From positions 62,001 through 126,000 of the forward strand of contig NZ_JBPZHB010000008.1 of NCBI RefSeq assembly GCF_051857545.1: DNA of 64,000 nt. Reading direction: 5' to 3'. The DNA is from Larkinella sp051857545. GTDB lineage: Bacteria; Bacteroidota; Bacteroidia; Cytophagales; Spirosomataceae. Below are positions 18,027 through 25,825 of the stretch, in pieces (the first letter of the stretch is position 1; each line of letters starts with the position of its first letter). Under the pieces are notes generated by a model, which had not been told where the DNA came from, searched no databases, and was given only the letters and a program-made list of their open reading frames with translations. A program made the position numbers and the translations under genes.

Positions 18027-18695
18027 CTATACCAGGTTATTCTTGAACGCGTAGGCCACCATCCCCGCCGTGTTTTTCGTACCGGTTTTTTCCAGAATCC
18101 GCAGGCGGTGGCCTTCGACCGTGCGCGGACTGAGGAAGATTTTCTCACTGATTTCGGCCGTCGATAGCCCTTCGCAAATCAATTTAAGCACTTCTTTCTC
18201 ACGCTCCGACAGCAGCACCTTGCTATTATAGAGTGTCGAGGTGGAGGTTTGCTTGATAACGGTGGTGGGTTTGTTCACCATTTTCCGGTGCATGACCTTG
18301 GAAACGAAGTCGTTCAGGTACACGCCGTCGTCCATCACCCGGTGAACGGCTTTTTCCACTTCGTCCAGATCCGCATCTTTCAGAACGTATCCGCTCACGC
18401 CTTTTTCGAGCAAATGGAGCACAAACCGGTCTTCATCGTGCATGGTCAGCATGATGATTTTGACGTCGGGGTGGTTTTCCCGGATGTATTCCGTGGTGGC
18501 AATGCCGTCCATCACCGGCATTTCCAGATCGAGCAACACCACGTCGGGCATTCGGCGGGTGAGTTTGTCGATCAGTTCCTGTCCGTTGCTGGCTTCGAGC
18601 ACCAGTTCAAAATCAGGCACCTGGCTCAACACGGAAGCCATTCCTTTCCGGAATAAATTATGATCGTCGGCTAACGCAATCTTGATCTTTTTCAT
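18027..18695 (-). CDS. NarL/FixJ-type response regulator
   Basis: This 222-residue regulator has a receiver domain with the acidic ADDH near residues 9-12 and phospho-acceptor Asp56 in VVLLDLEMP, a linker (about 130-155), and a LuxR-type helix-turn-helix (LSEREKEVLKLICEGLSTAE; LSPRTVEGHRLRI). It follows the HisKA_3 kinase gene in the same direction, so the two form a cognate pair. A palindrome lies in the 110-bp gap and might tune the amount of regulator relative to kinase. Targets are not known. Confidence 0.94.
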   Translation of the reverse strand: MKKIKIALADDHNLFRKGMASVLSQVPDFELVLEASNGQELIDKLTRRMPDVVLLDLEMPVMDGIATTEYIRENHPDVKIIMLTMHDEDRFVLHLLEKGVSGYVLKDADLDEVEKAVHRVMDDGVYLNDFVSKVMHRKMVNKPTTVIKQTSTSTLYNSKVLLSEREKEVLKLICEGLSTAEISEKIFLSPRTVEGHRLRILEKTGTKNTAGMVAYAFKNNLV

Positions 18696-18714
18696 GGTTA
18701 GGGTTATGGTTAAA

Positions 18715-18801
18715 GATGGTTGAAATGGCTGGATGGTTAAAAATGATTAATTGGCAAGCCATGCTTTTAACCATTTTAACCATTCAACCATTTTAACCAT
18801 C
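18715..18801. repeat. Inverted repeat with tandem-word arms between kinase and regulator
   Basis: Arms 18715-18745 and 18772-18801 are complementary with a few mismatches. Each is made of repeats of a 7-10 bp word (ATGGTTAAAA-like). It falls inside a probable kinase-regulator operon, so it is more likely an attenuating or stabilising hairpin or a repetitive element than a full terminator. Confidence 0.7.
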
Positions 18802-18805
18802 TATT

Positions 18806-19615
18806 CTATACCGCTTCCACTTCAACCTCTACTTCCGGTTTCAAATTTTTAACCTGGATGTGTATCCGGGAACCGCGGCCTTCTTCCACGTCAAACGTAA
18901 CATGCCCGTCGATGACGTTCAGGCGGCTTTCGATATTTCGCAGACCCAACCCACGCTTTTTGTCTTTCAGAATTTCGTCCAGATCAAAACCGCGCCCGTC
19001 GTCGATCACCGACAGCAAAATTCCGGTGGGCTGGCAGTGCAGATCGATGATGATGTTTTCGGCATTGGCGTGTTTGATGGCGTTATTGATCAATTCCTGC
19101 GCAATGCGAAACAACGTCAGATCCAGTTGCGGAAGCAAGGTCGGCATTTTATCCGAACACGACAACTCGACGTGGACTTCGCCGTTGCTGGCTTTTTCGG
19201 CCAGTTCTTCGAGGGCCGAAACGAGGCCGAAGCGTTCGAGGGTGGTGGGCACCAGATCGCGGCTGATGCGCCGGACGTTGGCAATGGTTTCGTCGAGAAG
19301 CGAGCGGGTTTTCTGCACCAATACCGTCGAACCGGGGTCATTGTGTTCAACAGTTCGGCCCAACTGATTCAGACTCAACTTGGTGACCGACAACATCGTA
19401 CCGATCTCGTCGTGCAAATCCTGCGCAATCCGCCGGCGTTCGTGTTCCTGCGCCTGAAGGGTGGCAGCCAGGAGACCTTTGCGGTATTTCTCCTGCCATT
19501 CCTTCAGAATCAGTTGCTGACGGATTTGTTTTTGTTGGTAATAGGCGACAAATACGATGATGAAAATCGCCATCACCAGCAAAACGGCCGTTCCTACGGC
19601 AATATATAATTTCAT
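18806..19615 (-). CDS. Sensor histidine kinase, HisKA_3 (NarX/DegS) type
   Basis: The start is set at 19615 (MKLYIAVG), preceded by a GAGG-like purine run; a longer frame to 19702 adds sequence of no clear family. The 269-residue protein has one N-terminal membrane helix (LLVMAIFIIVFVAYY), a short coiled region, the HisKA_3 phospho-acceptor motif RRRIAQDLHDEIGTMLSV and an ATPase domain (ELINNAIKHANA; VIDDGRGFD; GLGLRNIESR). It has no extracytoplasmic sensor domain, so its signal may come through another protein. The two membrane-protein modules just upstream on the same strand are candidates. It precedes a NarL-type regulator. Confidence 0.92.
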   Translation of the reverse strand: MKLYIAVGTAVLLVMAIFIIVFVAYYQQKQIRQQLILKEWQEKYRKGLLAATLQAQEHERRRIAQDLHDEIGTMLSVTKLSLNQLGRTVEHNDPGSTVLVQKTRSLLDETIANVRRISRDLVPTTLERFGLVSALEELAEKASNGEVHVELSCSDKMPTLLPQLDLTLFRIAQELINNAIKHANAENIIIDLHCQPTGILLSVIDDGRGFDLDEILKDKKRGLGLRNIESRLNVIDGHVTFDVEEGRGSRIHIQVKNLKPEVEVEVEAV

Positions 19616-19723
19616 GTCCTCGTTCACAGCGAGCCCGAAGCGAAGTGCGTTCCCATACACGGGGATAATTAAACCAATTTGCGAAATATAAAACTCTGGC
19701 ACCAGAACCGCAAGAACGATGTA

Positions 19724-20413
19724 TTAAACGGTCAGCCGGTCCGTTACCCGAAATTCCCGTCGGCGGAGCCAGAAACTGACGAGAAGGACCAGGTAGAAAA
19801 AAGCCGAGAACGTTCGGACAATGGTAATGTATAAATAGTAACTGCCGTTTGAACTCAGGTCTCCCAACGTCACCTTGACGAACAGAAAAACAAACAGCGT
19901 GCCAGCCGCGTGGACAATGGCTCCGGCGCTCACCCAGAACATGGAATGAATCAATAAATTCTGGATCTGCATCTTCGTCAGGATATAATGAAAATACAGC
20001 AGTGCATACACAATCATGATGATTCGTTGAACACCAAGGGCAACCCCGGCAAAATGGGTCCAGCTAAAGTCGTACAGGAACACCAATAGGTAGATCACAA
20101 AACCGCCTACAATCAGCGTCCGGTTCCGCCGGGATTTTAGCTCGATCCAGTACGCTACGGCAAAACCGCTCATTTCAACGAGCGAATTTAAATTATAGAG
20201 GTATAAGTTATTCTGGCGAAAGGCGGCATCGTGGATTTGGATCAAACTGATTACGAATGAAAAAATTAACATTCGTAACAACCATCGGTTTGGCTTGTCC
20301 AGAAAAAAATAATTCACCAGACCTGTTCCAATGGCTAGCAAGAGGAACAGATCTGGCAAAAATGAATCCGGATACTTGAGTATTAACTTAACGTAAGGAT
20401 GATCAATCATCAT
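19724..20413 (-). CDS. Multi-pass membrane protein, module copy 2
   Basis: This 229-residue integral membrane protein has about seven hydrophobic helices and a short basic C-terminal tail (WLRRREFRVTDRL). I do not recognise a named family. It is paralogous to the membrane protein at 20993-21664: LYLYNLNSLVEM corresponds to LFLYNSFSFVEV, and LLIHSMFWVSAGAIVHAAGT to a matching stretch with FWISSGIIIQSTGT. It starts 20 bp after a small soluble gene, the same arrangement as in the other copy. The 109-bp gap to the kinase start holds no other gene, so the module may share its transcript. A role in signal input or sensing is inference only. Confidence 0.75.
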   Translation of the reverse strand: MMIDHPYVKLILKYPDSFLPDLFLLLAIGTGLVNYFFLDKPNRWLLRMLIFSFVISLIQIHDAAFRQNNLYLYNLNSLVEMSGFAVAYWIELKSRRNRTLIVGGFVIYLLVFLYDFSWTHFAGVALGVQRIIMIVYALLYFHYILTKMQIQNLLIHSMFWVSAGAIVHAAGTLFVFLFVKVTLGDLSSNGSYYLYITIVRTFSAFFYLVLLVSFWLRRREFRVTDRLTV

Positions 20414-20433
20414 TTCAACAGACTTCTATTTCC

Positions 20434-20820
20434 CTACGGATTACACTCCGGCGGACATATCGGCCCGTCGGCTAACTGCCCTTCACGACCGGACGGCATA
20501 TCTTTCATTCCGGCTTCGGCAGGAACGGTCAATTCCAGAATTTCCCGGCCACTTTTGTCGATGCCCACCAACACAACGCGCGGCACCAGGTGTTCATTTC
20601 CGTTGACGGTTTCCCGGCGTTTGGCGTGATAAACCCGGATGCCGATGCAGCCCGGCTGATCCAGGATTTGCCGCAAATTATCGCTGCCAAAAAACTCGGA
20701 GCGAACCGTGTCGGCCTGCGGAATCTGTTGTTGTTTTTTGCGTTCCTGGTAAGCGCCTTTGAACTGATCGGCTTCGTCTTTGGAAATAAAGCGTCCCGCA
20801 CCGGGGTTTATATTACTCAT
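20434..20820 (-). CDS. Small conserved soluble protein, module copy 2
   Basis: This 128-residue protein has no signal peptide or membrane helix. It shows the blocks SEFFGSDNLRQIL, CIGIRVYHAKRR, PRVVLVGIDKSGREI and the cysteine-bearing tail LADGPICPPEC. The same blocks occur in order in the gene at 21687-22091, so they are paralogues. The family is not one I can name. The paired cysteines near the end could bind metal or form a disulfide. It is followed after 20 bp by its membrane partner. The 172 bp upstream (20821-20992) hold no gene; CAAAGTTG at about 20870 is a one-mismatch minus-strand -7 box. Confidence 0.75.
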   Translation of the reverse strand: MSNINPGAGRFISKDEADQFKGAYQERKKQQQIPQADTVRSEFFGSDNLRQILDQPGCIGIRVYHAKRRETVNGNEHLVPRVVLVGIDKSGREILELTVPAEAGMKDMPSGREGQLADGPICPPECNP

Positions 20821-20992
20821 GATAAAAAGAGGTTTTAATGGACTTGTGAGGTTTCAAAATCGTTGCCCAAAGTTGCACAGGCTTGTGGTGGAAAGCAATC
20901 AGCTTTGAGTGAACGGAAAGAGATGGCACGACTCTTTTTGGTGGTTTTCGATCTTCCGGCCCTGCTTCTTAATGGGTTATGACACTCATTAA

Positions 20993-21664
20993 TCAAGTAT
21001 AATTTTCTTTATCGTATTTGCTGACCCAGAAACCGATTGAAACCAATAAACAAAAAACCATATACATCACTAATATAAAATTCCAATATTGAAAAAAAAT
21101 ATCTGGCGAAGCCTGGGTGGATAAAATTATTTTAGAAAAAAGAAAGATTAAAAGTGTACCTGTCGATTGAATAATAATTCCACTACTGATCCAGAACAAA
21201 GGATGTTTTAGAATATTTTTCACTTTCATCTCTGCCAACAAATCCACAAAATATAGCAATGCAATAAATAAACCGTAAATCCTGGTTATAGTAAAAATAC
21301 CAGGCGAAAATTCATTTCTTTCCCAGAAAATAATATTATTTAAAATAACAAAGATACATCCTATGAGCGCAGTCTTTTTAAACAAATTCCTGTTAATACT
21401 ATAGTAGTACAACAAAAACAAAATAATAACTTCAACAAAACTGAAAGAGTTATACAAAAATAAATTATTCAATCGGTATGTGGCGTAGACATTAGAGATA
21501 AGATTCCTAGAAAACAATAATATGAAATATATAATCAGGAACCTTATCTCCTTGTTCTTGGAATTGGCATAAAATATCCCTAAAAAAATAGGCCATAAAG
21601 TGACCAAATCATTTACTAATTCTAAAGGATGTTCTAAGTATAGCTTAAAAAATCTTTCTAACAT
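20993..21664 (-). CDS. Multi-pass membrane protein, module copy 1, AT-rich
   Basis: The start is set at 21664 (MLERFFKLYLEH), 22 bp after the preceding small gene; a longer frame to 21733 overlaps that gene and is unlikely. The 223-residue protein has about seven hydrophobic helices and is paralogous to the membrane protein at 19724-20413, sharing NNLFLYNSFSFVEV-like and FWISSGIIIQSTGTLLIFLF-like segments. The DNA is visibly much richer in A and T than its surroundings and than the other copy, which suggests a different history or relaxed selection on codon choice. Function is unknown. Confidence 0.75.
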   Translation of the reverse strand: MLERFFKLYLEHPLELVNDLVTLWPIFLGIFYANSKNKEIRFLIIYFILLFSRNLISNVYATYRLNNLFLYNSFSFVEVIILFLLYYYSINRNLFKKTALIGCIFVILNNIIFWERNEFSPGIFTITRIYGLFIALLYFVDLLAEMKVKNILKHPLFWISSGIIIQSTGTLLIFLFSKIILSTQASPDIFFQYWNFILVMYMVFCLLVSIGFWVSKYDKENYT

Positions 21665-21686
21665 TTCATTTTTTGAATGTTTGAGA

Positions 21687-22091
21687 TTAGCAAGACTGTG
21701 GACACGGCATGCCATCCGCCAGCGCATCACCATCTCCCCTATCTTTCAATCCTTCGGTATCTTCGAAGATATCGGAACCGTCGGCGCGGACACCCACCAA
21801 CACCAGCCGGGGTTTGAGTGCGCCTTCGTCTTTGGTGGTGGGGTCACCATCGGCGTCTTCGTAGCGTCTGCCGTAATACACCCGGATGCCGACACAATCT
21901 TTACGGCCCATCAACTTGCTGATGCGGTTGATGCCGAAAAACTCCGCTTTCGTAACTTCTTCGGGCTTGAGTCCCAGCTTTTCTTCTTCGTAAACGCGGT
22001 GCAGGCGGGTACGGCCTTTGGCATCAGCAGCCGTGATGAAGGTGCCAACATCGCCGTGAAATTTGTCGGAGGGTTTACGCGGTTCTTGCAT
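21687..22091 (-). CDS. Small conserved soluble protein, module copy 1
   Basis: This 134-residue soluble protein is paralogous to that at 20434-20820, with the same blocks AEFFGINRISKLM, CVGIRVYYGRRYED, PRLVLVGVRADGSDIF and a tail LADGMPCPQSC. The paired C-terminal cysteines and the GIRVYY and LVLVG strands are the conserved core. It lies 22 bp ahead of the AT-rich membrane protein. Base composition here is ordinary, in contrast to its partner. A dyad covers the bases just before its start codon. I cannot assign a function. Confidence 0.75.
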   Translation of the reverse strand: MQEPRKPSDKFHGDVGTFITAADAKGRTRLHRVYEEEKLGLKPEEVTKAEFFGINRISKLMGRKDCVGIRVYYGRRYEDADGDPTTKDEGALKPRLVLVGVRADGSDIFEDTEGLKDRGDGDALADGMPCPQSC

Positions 22092-22117
22092 GGTAGAGCA
22101 GATTAATTTGCTTTACC
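22092..22117 (-). promoter_or_regulatory. Dyad directly upstream of module copy 1 start codon
   Basis: Nine-base arms (GGTAAAGCA/TGCTCTACC on the minus strand, one mismatch) around an 8-base centre end exactly at the ATG. In RNA this could hide the ribosome-binding region; in DNA it could be an operator. Confidence 0.35.
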
Positions 22118-22306
22118 AAGTTAAAATGAATTCGATTGGGATGGGTAGAGGGCCGGGAAAATCAAGTATAAATACGTAACCATTCAGGGAATATCCCGTA
22201 CTTTTCCGTGTTTTGTCACCATCTGGTAAAAAAAAGTATTTCTTCTTTCCCGTTCCTATATTTCTTCTCTACCATTCTTATTATCTTCCCTGCACATTTG
22301 CAGAGA

Positions 22307-22400
22307 GTCGGTGCGTCCTGTCTCCGATAGGATGAGCTGATTTTCTCATCTCATAGGTTAGGTTTGGAAAAGGCCAGGACGTTGTCCAGGCTTTTTTTTT
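22307..22400 (+). ncRNA. Possible small RNA ending in an intrinsic terminator
   Basis: The 395-bp gap 22092-22486 holds no gene. Within it the plus strand shows a hairpin TCCTGTC/GATAGGA (22316-22332), a hairpin GATGAG/CTCATC (22331-22350), and a terminator stem 22371-22393 followed by nine Ts. A one-mismatch -7 box (CACATTTG, 22293-22300) lies just upstream. The segment CGTCCTG (22314-22320) can pair instead with CAGGACG (22375-22381), the 5' arm of the terminator, giving either a closing stem or an attenuator-like switch. No plus-strand gene follows, so a free-standing RNA is more likely. I could not match it to 6S, SRP, tmRNA or a known riboswitch. Confidence 0.4.
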
Positions 22401-22409
22401 AGGAAAAAA

Positions 22410-22463
22410 GGGAGTGAAGACTTGACGAATGATTTAAAAATCATTCGTCAAGTCTTCACTCCC
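22410..22463. terminator. Perfect 26-bp palindrome downstream of rfbA
   Basis: Arms 22410-22435 and 22438-22463 are perfectly complementary around a 2-base centre, 23 bp after the rfbA stop. On the minus strand the stem runs into a T-rich segment (CCTTTTTTCC just beyond). It is a strong terminator candidate and one of the palindrome series. Confidence 0.75.
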
Positions 22464-22486
22464 CTGGTCTCAACCAATCTTTTTGG

Positions 22487-23347
22487 TTACTTCAGCAAAT
22501 TCAGTAAATACTGTCCGTAGCCGCTTTTCACCAGCGGCTGCGCAATGGTTTTCAGTTGCTCCGCGTCGATGTAGCCCATCCGGTAAGCTACCTCCTCGAT
22601 CGAGCCGATTTTCATCCCCTGACGCTCCTCGATCACCTGCACAAACTGACCCGCCTGCATCAGCGACACAAACGTGCCCGTGTCCAGCCACGCCGTCCCC
22701 CGATCCAGAATCCCTACTTTCAGCTTCTGACGCTCCAGATACACCTTGTTGACGTCCGTGATCTCGTATTCGCCCCGCGGACTGGGGGCCAGCTCTTTGG
22801 CAATCTTGACCACTTCGTTGTCATAAAAATACAAGCCCGGCACGGCGTAGTTCGACTTGGGCTGCTCCGGCTTCTCTTCGATCGACAACGCTTTATTATC
22901 ATCGTCGAATTCCACCACTCCATACCGCTCCGGATCGTTCACCTTGTAGGCAAACACCACCCCGCCATCGGGATCATTGTTAGCCTGCAGCAGTTTCGAC
23001 AGCCCCGAACCGTAGAAGATGTTGTCGCCCAGAATCAGCGCCACCTTGTCATCGCCGATAAACTCTTCGCCGATCACGAAAGCCTGCGCCAGCCCGTTCG
23101 GCAGCGGTTGTTCGGCATAGGCGAACGAACAGCCCACCTGCGAGCCATCACCCAGCAGTTTTTTGAAGTGCGGCAGATCGTGCGGAGTCGAGATGATCAG
23201 AATCTCGCGGATGCCTGCCAGCAGCAGAATCGACAACGGATAATAGATCATCGGTTTGTCGTAAACCGGCATGAGTTGCTTGCTGACGGCCAGCGTCAAC
23301 GGGTGCAGTCGCGTACCGGAGCCCCCGGCCAGAATGATGCCTTTCAT
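22487..23347 (-). CDS. rfbA: Glucose-1-phosphate thymidylyltransferase
   Basis: This 286-residue cytoplasmic enzyme makes dTDP-glucose from dTTP and glucose 1-phosphate, the first step to dTDP-rhamnose and other deoxysugars. It opens with the nucleotide-binding signature GIILAGGSGTRLHPLT and has KPMIYYPLS, ALILGDNIFYGSGL, the sugar-binding EKPEQPKSNYAVPGLYFYD and GTAWLDTGTFVSLMQA. Length is typical. It follows rfbB and galE on the same strand but is set apart by a palindrome. rfbC and rfbD are not in the window, so the final sugar cannot be stated. Confidence 0.96.
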   Translation of the reverse strand: MKGIILAGGSGTRLHPLTLAVSKQLMPVYDKPMIYYPLSILLLAGIREILIISTPHDLPHFKKLLGDGSQVGCSFAYAEQPLPNGLAQAFVIGEEFIGDDKVALILGDNIFYGSGLSKLLQANNDPDGGVVFAYKVNDPERYGVVEFDDDNKALSIEEKPEQPKSNYAVPGLYFYDNEVVKIAKELAPSPRGEYEITDVNKVYLERQKLKVGILDRGTAWLDTGTFVSLMQAGQFVQVIEERQGMKIGSIEEVAYRMGYIDAEQLKTIAQPLVKSGYGQYLLNLLK

Positions 23348-23360
23348 AGTTTTTTAATGA

Positions 23361-23443
23361 GTGAATGAGCGAATGAGTGATTGAGTGAATAGGATCAAAG
23401 ATCACGCTTGTCCATTCACTCAATCACTCATTCACTCATTCAC
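23361..23443. repeat. Inverted repeat with tandem-word arms between rfbB and rfbA
   Basis: Thirty-base arms 23361-23390 and 23414-23443 match at 29 positions. Each is built from repeats of GAATGAGT-like words. It lies in the 102-bp gap and may partly terminate the galE-rfbB transcript before rfbA. Confidence 0.75.
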
Positions 23444-23449
23444 AATTAA

Positions 23450-24508
23450 TTATCGGTTTTCGTACATGGAATCGTAATACTTCTGATAGGCGCCCGAGGT
23501 GACGTTTTCGAGCCAGTCCTGGTTGGCTAAAAACCAGTCGACTGTTTTTTCCAGGCCTTCTTCAAACTGCAGCGAAGGCTCCCAGCCCAGCTCGTTCATC
23601 AGCTTGTGGGCGTCGATGGCGTAGCGCAGGTCATGGCCGGCGCGGTCGGTCACGTAGGTGATCAACTGGGCGGAGGTGCCTTCGGCCCGACCCAGTTTCC
23701 GGTCCATGATGCCACACAGCAGATGCACCAGATCGATGTTTTTCCACTCGTTGAAACCGCCGATGTTGTAGGTTTCGCCGGTTTTGCCGTTGTGGTAAAT
23801 CGTGTCGATGGCCCGCGCGTGGTCGATGACATACAACCAGTCCCGCACGTTCTCACCTTTGCCATAGACCGGCAAGGGCTTGTTGGTCTGGATGTTATGG
23901 ATCATCAGCGGAATGAGCTTCTCGGGGAAGTGATTGGGGCCGTAGTTGTTGGAGCAGTTCGACAGCACGATGGGCAGGCCGTAGGTATTGCCGTAGGCGC
24001 GCACGAAGTGATCCGAAGCGGCTTTGGAAGCCGAATAGGGCGACTGCGGATCGTAGGAGGTGGTTTCGGTGAAGAAATCTTCCGGATTGTGCAGCGACCC
24101 ATAGACCTCGTCGGTCGAGACGTGGTAGAAGCGTTTGCCGGCGAAGTCGGCCTTCCAGCTATTTTTGGCTGCATTCAGCAGGTTGACGGTTCCCACGACG
24201 TTGGTCAGCACGAATGCCATCGGGTCGGTGATCGACCGGTCGACGTGCGATTCGGCGGCCAGGTGGATGACGCCATCGAAGGCATGGTCCTGAAACAGTT
24301 GCTCCAGAAACGATGCCTCCGTAATATCCCCTTTGACAAAGGTATAATTCGGCGCATTTTCAATATCCGTGAGGTTGGCGAGATTACCGGCATAAGTCAG
24401 TTTATCCAGATTAACAACCTGATAATCTGGATATTTTGTCACAAACAGCCGAACGACGTGTGAACCAATGAAGCCGGCTCCGCCGGTAATCAGAATCTTT
24501 TTAGACAT
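23450..24508 (-). CDS. rfbB: dTDP-glucose 4,6-dehydratase
   Basis: This 352-residue short-chain dehydrogenase/reductase enzyme converts dTDP-glucose to dTDP-4-keto-6-deoxyglucose using bound NAD. It has the Rossmann motif ILITGGAGFIGSHVV, HLAAESHVDRSI, HVSTDEVYGSL with the dehydratase Asp-Glu pair, and the catalytic YSASKAASDHFV (YxxxK), followed by the typical SNCSNNYGPNHFPEKLIPL. It starts 6 bp after the galE stop, so the two are cotranscribed. Length is normal. Confidence 0.97.
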   Translation of the reverse strand: MSKKILITGGAGFIGSHVVRLFVTKYPDYQVVNLDKLTYAGNLANLTDIENAPNYTFVKGDITEASFLEQLFQDHAFDGVIHLAAESHVDRSITDPMAFVLTNVVGTVNLLNAAKNSWKADFAGKRFYHVSTDEVYGSLHNPEDFFTETTSYDPQSPYSASKAASDHFVRAYGNTYGLPIVLSNCSNNYGPNHFPEKLIPLMIHNIQTNKPLPVYGKGENVRDWLYVIDHARAIDTIYHNGKTGETYNIGGFNEWKNIDLVHLLCGIMDRKLGRAEGTSAQLITYVTDRAGHDLRYAIDAHKLMNELGWEPSLQFEEGLEKTVDWFLANQDWLENVTSGAYQKYYDSMYENR

Positions 24509-24514
24509 ACGTTT

Positions 24515-25549
24515 TTACTCCGAAACGATTGAGTTTTTCAGTTGCAAATTTTGTTCCCAGCGCCACGCGTCCTGCAGCCCTTCGGCCAGGTTTTTTTCGG
24601 CGCGCCAGCCCATCACGTTATTGACTTTATCGACCTGTGCGTAGATTTTCTCCACGTCGCCCGGACGGCGCGGGCCAATCGAATAATTCAGTTTGATGTT
24701 GTTCACTTTTTCAAACGTCTGGATCAGTTCCAGAACGGTTTGCCCGTTGCCCGTGCCTACGTTAAAAACATCGTAATAACTGGCTTCCTCGCGCGAATCG
24801 AGCAACCGCAGCGCCTGAACGTGCGCTTTGGCCAGATCGACCACGTGAATGTAATCCCGGATGCAAGTCCCGTCGACAGTGTCATAATCTCCCCCGTGAA
24901 CCGTCAGTTTCTCGCGAATACCGGCGGCTGTCTGGGTAATGAACGGCACCAGATTACCCGGAACGCCCAGCGGCAATTCGCCGATCAGCCCGGACGGATG
25001 CGCCCCCATCGGATTAAAATACCGCAGCGCAATCGATTTGACAGGTCCGCCCGCCTTGACGGTATCCCGGATGATGTCTTCGCAAATGGCCTTGGTGTTA
25101 CCGTAGGGTGACTGCGCCGGCAACCGGGGCGTTTCCTCCGTCACGGGCAGGTGTTCGGGTTGACCGTACACCGTACACGACGACGAGAAAACCAGGTTCG
25201 GAACGCCATACCGCTGCATGGTTTCCAGTAACAACAAAGTTGAGTCGAGGTTGTTGCGGTAATACATCAGCGGTTTTGCCACCGATTCGCCAACTGCCTT
25301 GTGAGCCGCGAAGTGAATCACCCCCCGAAAATTCTCTTTTTCAAAGATTGCGTCGAGCGCTTCGGCATCGTTGCAATCCGCTTCGTAGAACGGAACATCC
25401 TGGTTCAGAATCTGGCGCAGGCCCGCCAGTGCCGAGCGGTTCGAGTTGGAAAAATTGTCGATAATGACGGGTTCGAATCCCGCGTTCAGCAGTTCGACAA
25501 CCGTGTGCGAACCAATAAAACCGGCTCCGCCAGTGACTAAGATTTTCAT
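24515..25549 (-). CDS. galE: UDP-glucose 4-epimerase
   Basis: This 344-residue NAD-dependent enzyme interconverts UDP-glucose and UDP-galactose. Motifs are KILVTGGAGFIGSHTVVELL at the N-terminus, VIHFAAHKAVGES, FSSSCTVYGQPEHLP and the catalytic SPYGNTKAICEDI, then GTCIRDYIHVVDLAKAHVQA near the nucleotide-sugar site. It is first in a galE-rfbB-rfbA run for surface polysaccharide precursors. The 276-bp gap upstream (25550-25825) holds a -7 box and otherwise nothing I recognise. Confidence 0.95.
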   Translation of the reverse strand: MKILVTGGAGFIGSHTVVELLNAGFEPVIIDNFSNSNRSALAGLRQILNQDVPFYEADCNDAEALDAIFEKENFRGVIHFAAHKAVGESVAKPLMYYRNNLDSTLLLLETMQRYGVPNLVFSSSCTVYGQPEHLPVTEETPRLPAQSPYGNTKAICEDIIRDTVKAGGPVKSIALRYFNPMGAHPSGLIGELPLGVPGNLVPFITQTAAGIREKLTVHGGDYDTVDGTCIRDYIHVVDLAKAHVQALRLLDSREEASYYDVFNVGTGNGQTVLELIQTFEKVNNIKLNYSIGPRRPGDVEKIYAQVDKVNNVMGWRAEKNLAEGLQDAWRWEQNLQLKNSIVSE

Positions 25550-25718
25550 GAGGGTAATTGCATTTAAGGCGTTATTTCAAACGTTGAGTACGGTATTGAA
25601 CAGTGCAAAAAACCTGCCGCTATGGTTGACCGATCCGGATTGTCGCCCACGCCGGACAAGAAAATCATTTTTTATAAAATCGTGTTAAGAATTCGGATAC
25701 AGCCTGTTTCTTGCGGGG

Positions 25719-25726
25719 CAAAAGTA
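25719..25726 (-). promoter_or_regulatory. Candidate -7 box for galE-rfbB
   Basis: Minus-strand TACTTTTG matches TAnnTTTG, 170 bases before galE. No clear -33 partner is seen and the leader would be long, so support is moderate to weak. Confidence 0.35.
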
Positions 25727-25825
25727 TAAAATTCAGTAGGTTTCTAAAAATAAGTTTTTATCTTCGGGTTATAGCGTTGCAGCACCGGCCCGGTAAAACC
25801 CCGGACCGCAACCCATTGGAGTGGC

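Noticed and set aside
22307..22400. A tRNA or tmRNA in the rfbA-module gap
   Set aside because: No acceptor stem with CCA-side pairing, no T-loop consensus and no cloverleaf could be drawn.
23361..23443. A CRISPR array
   Set aside because: The repeated words are only 7-11 bp, run without spacers and form one inverted repeat; no cas gene is present.
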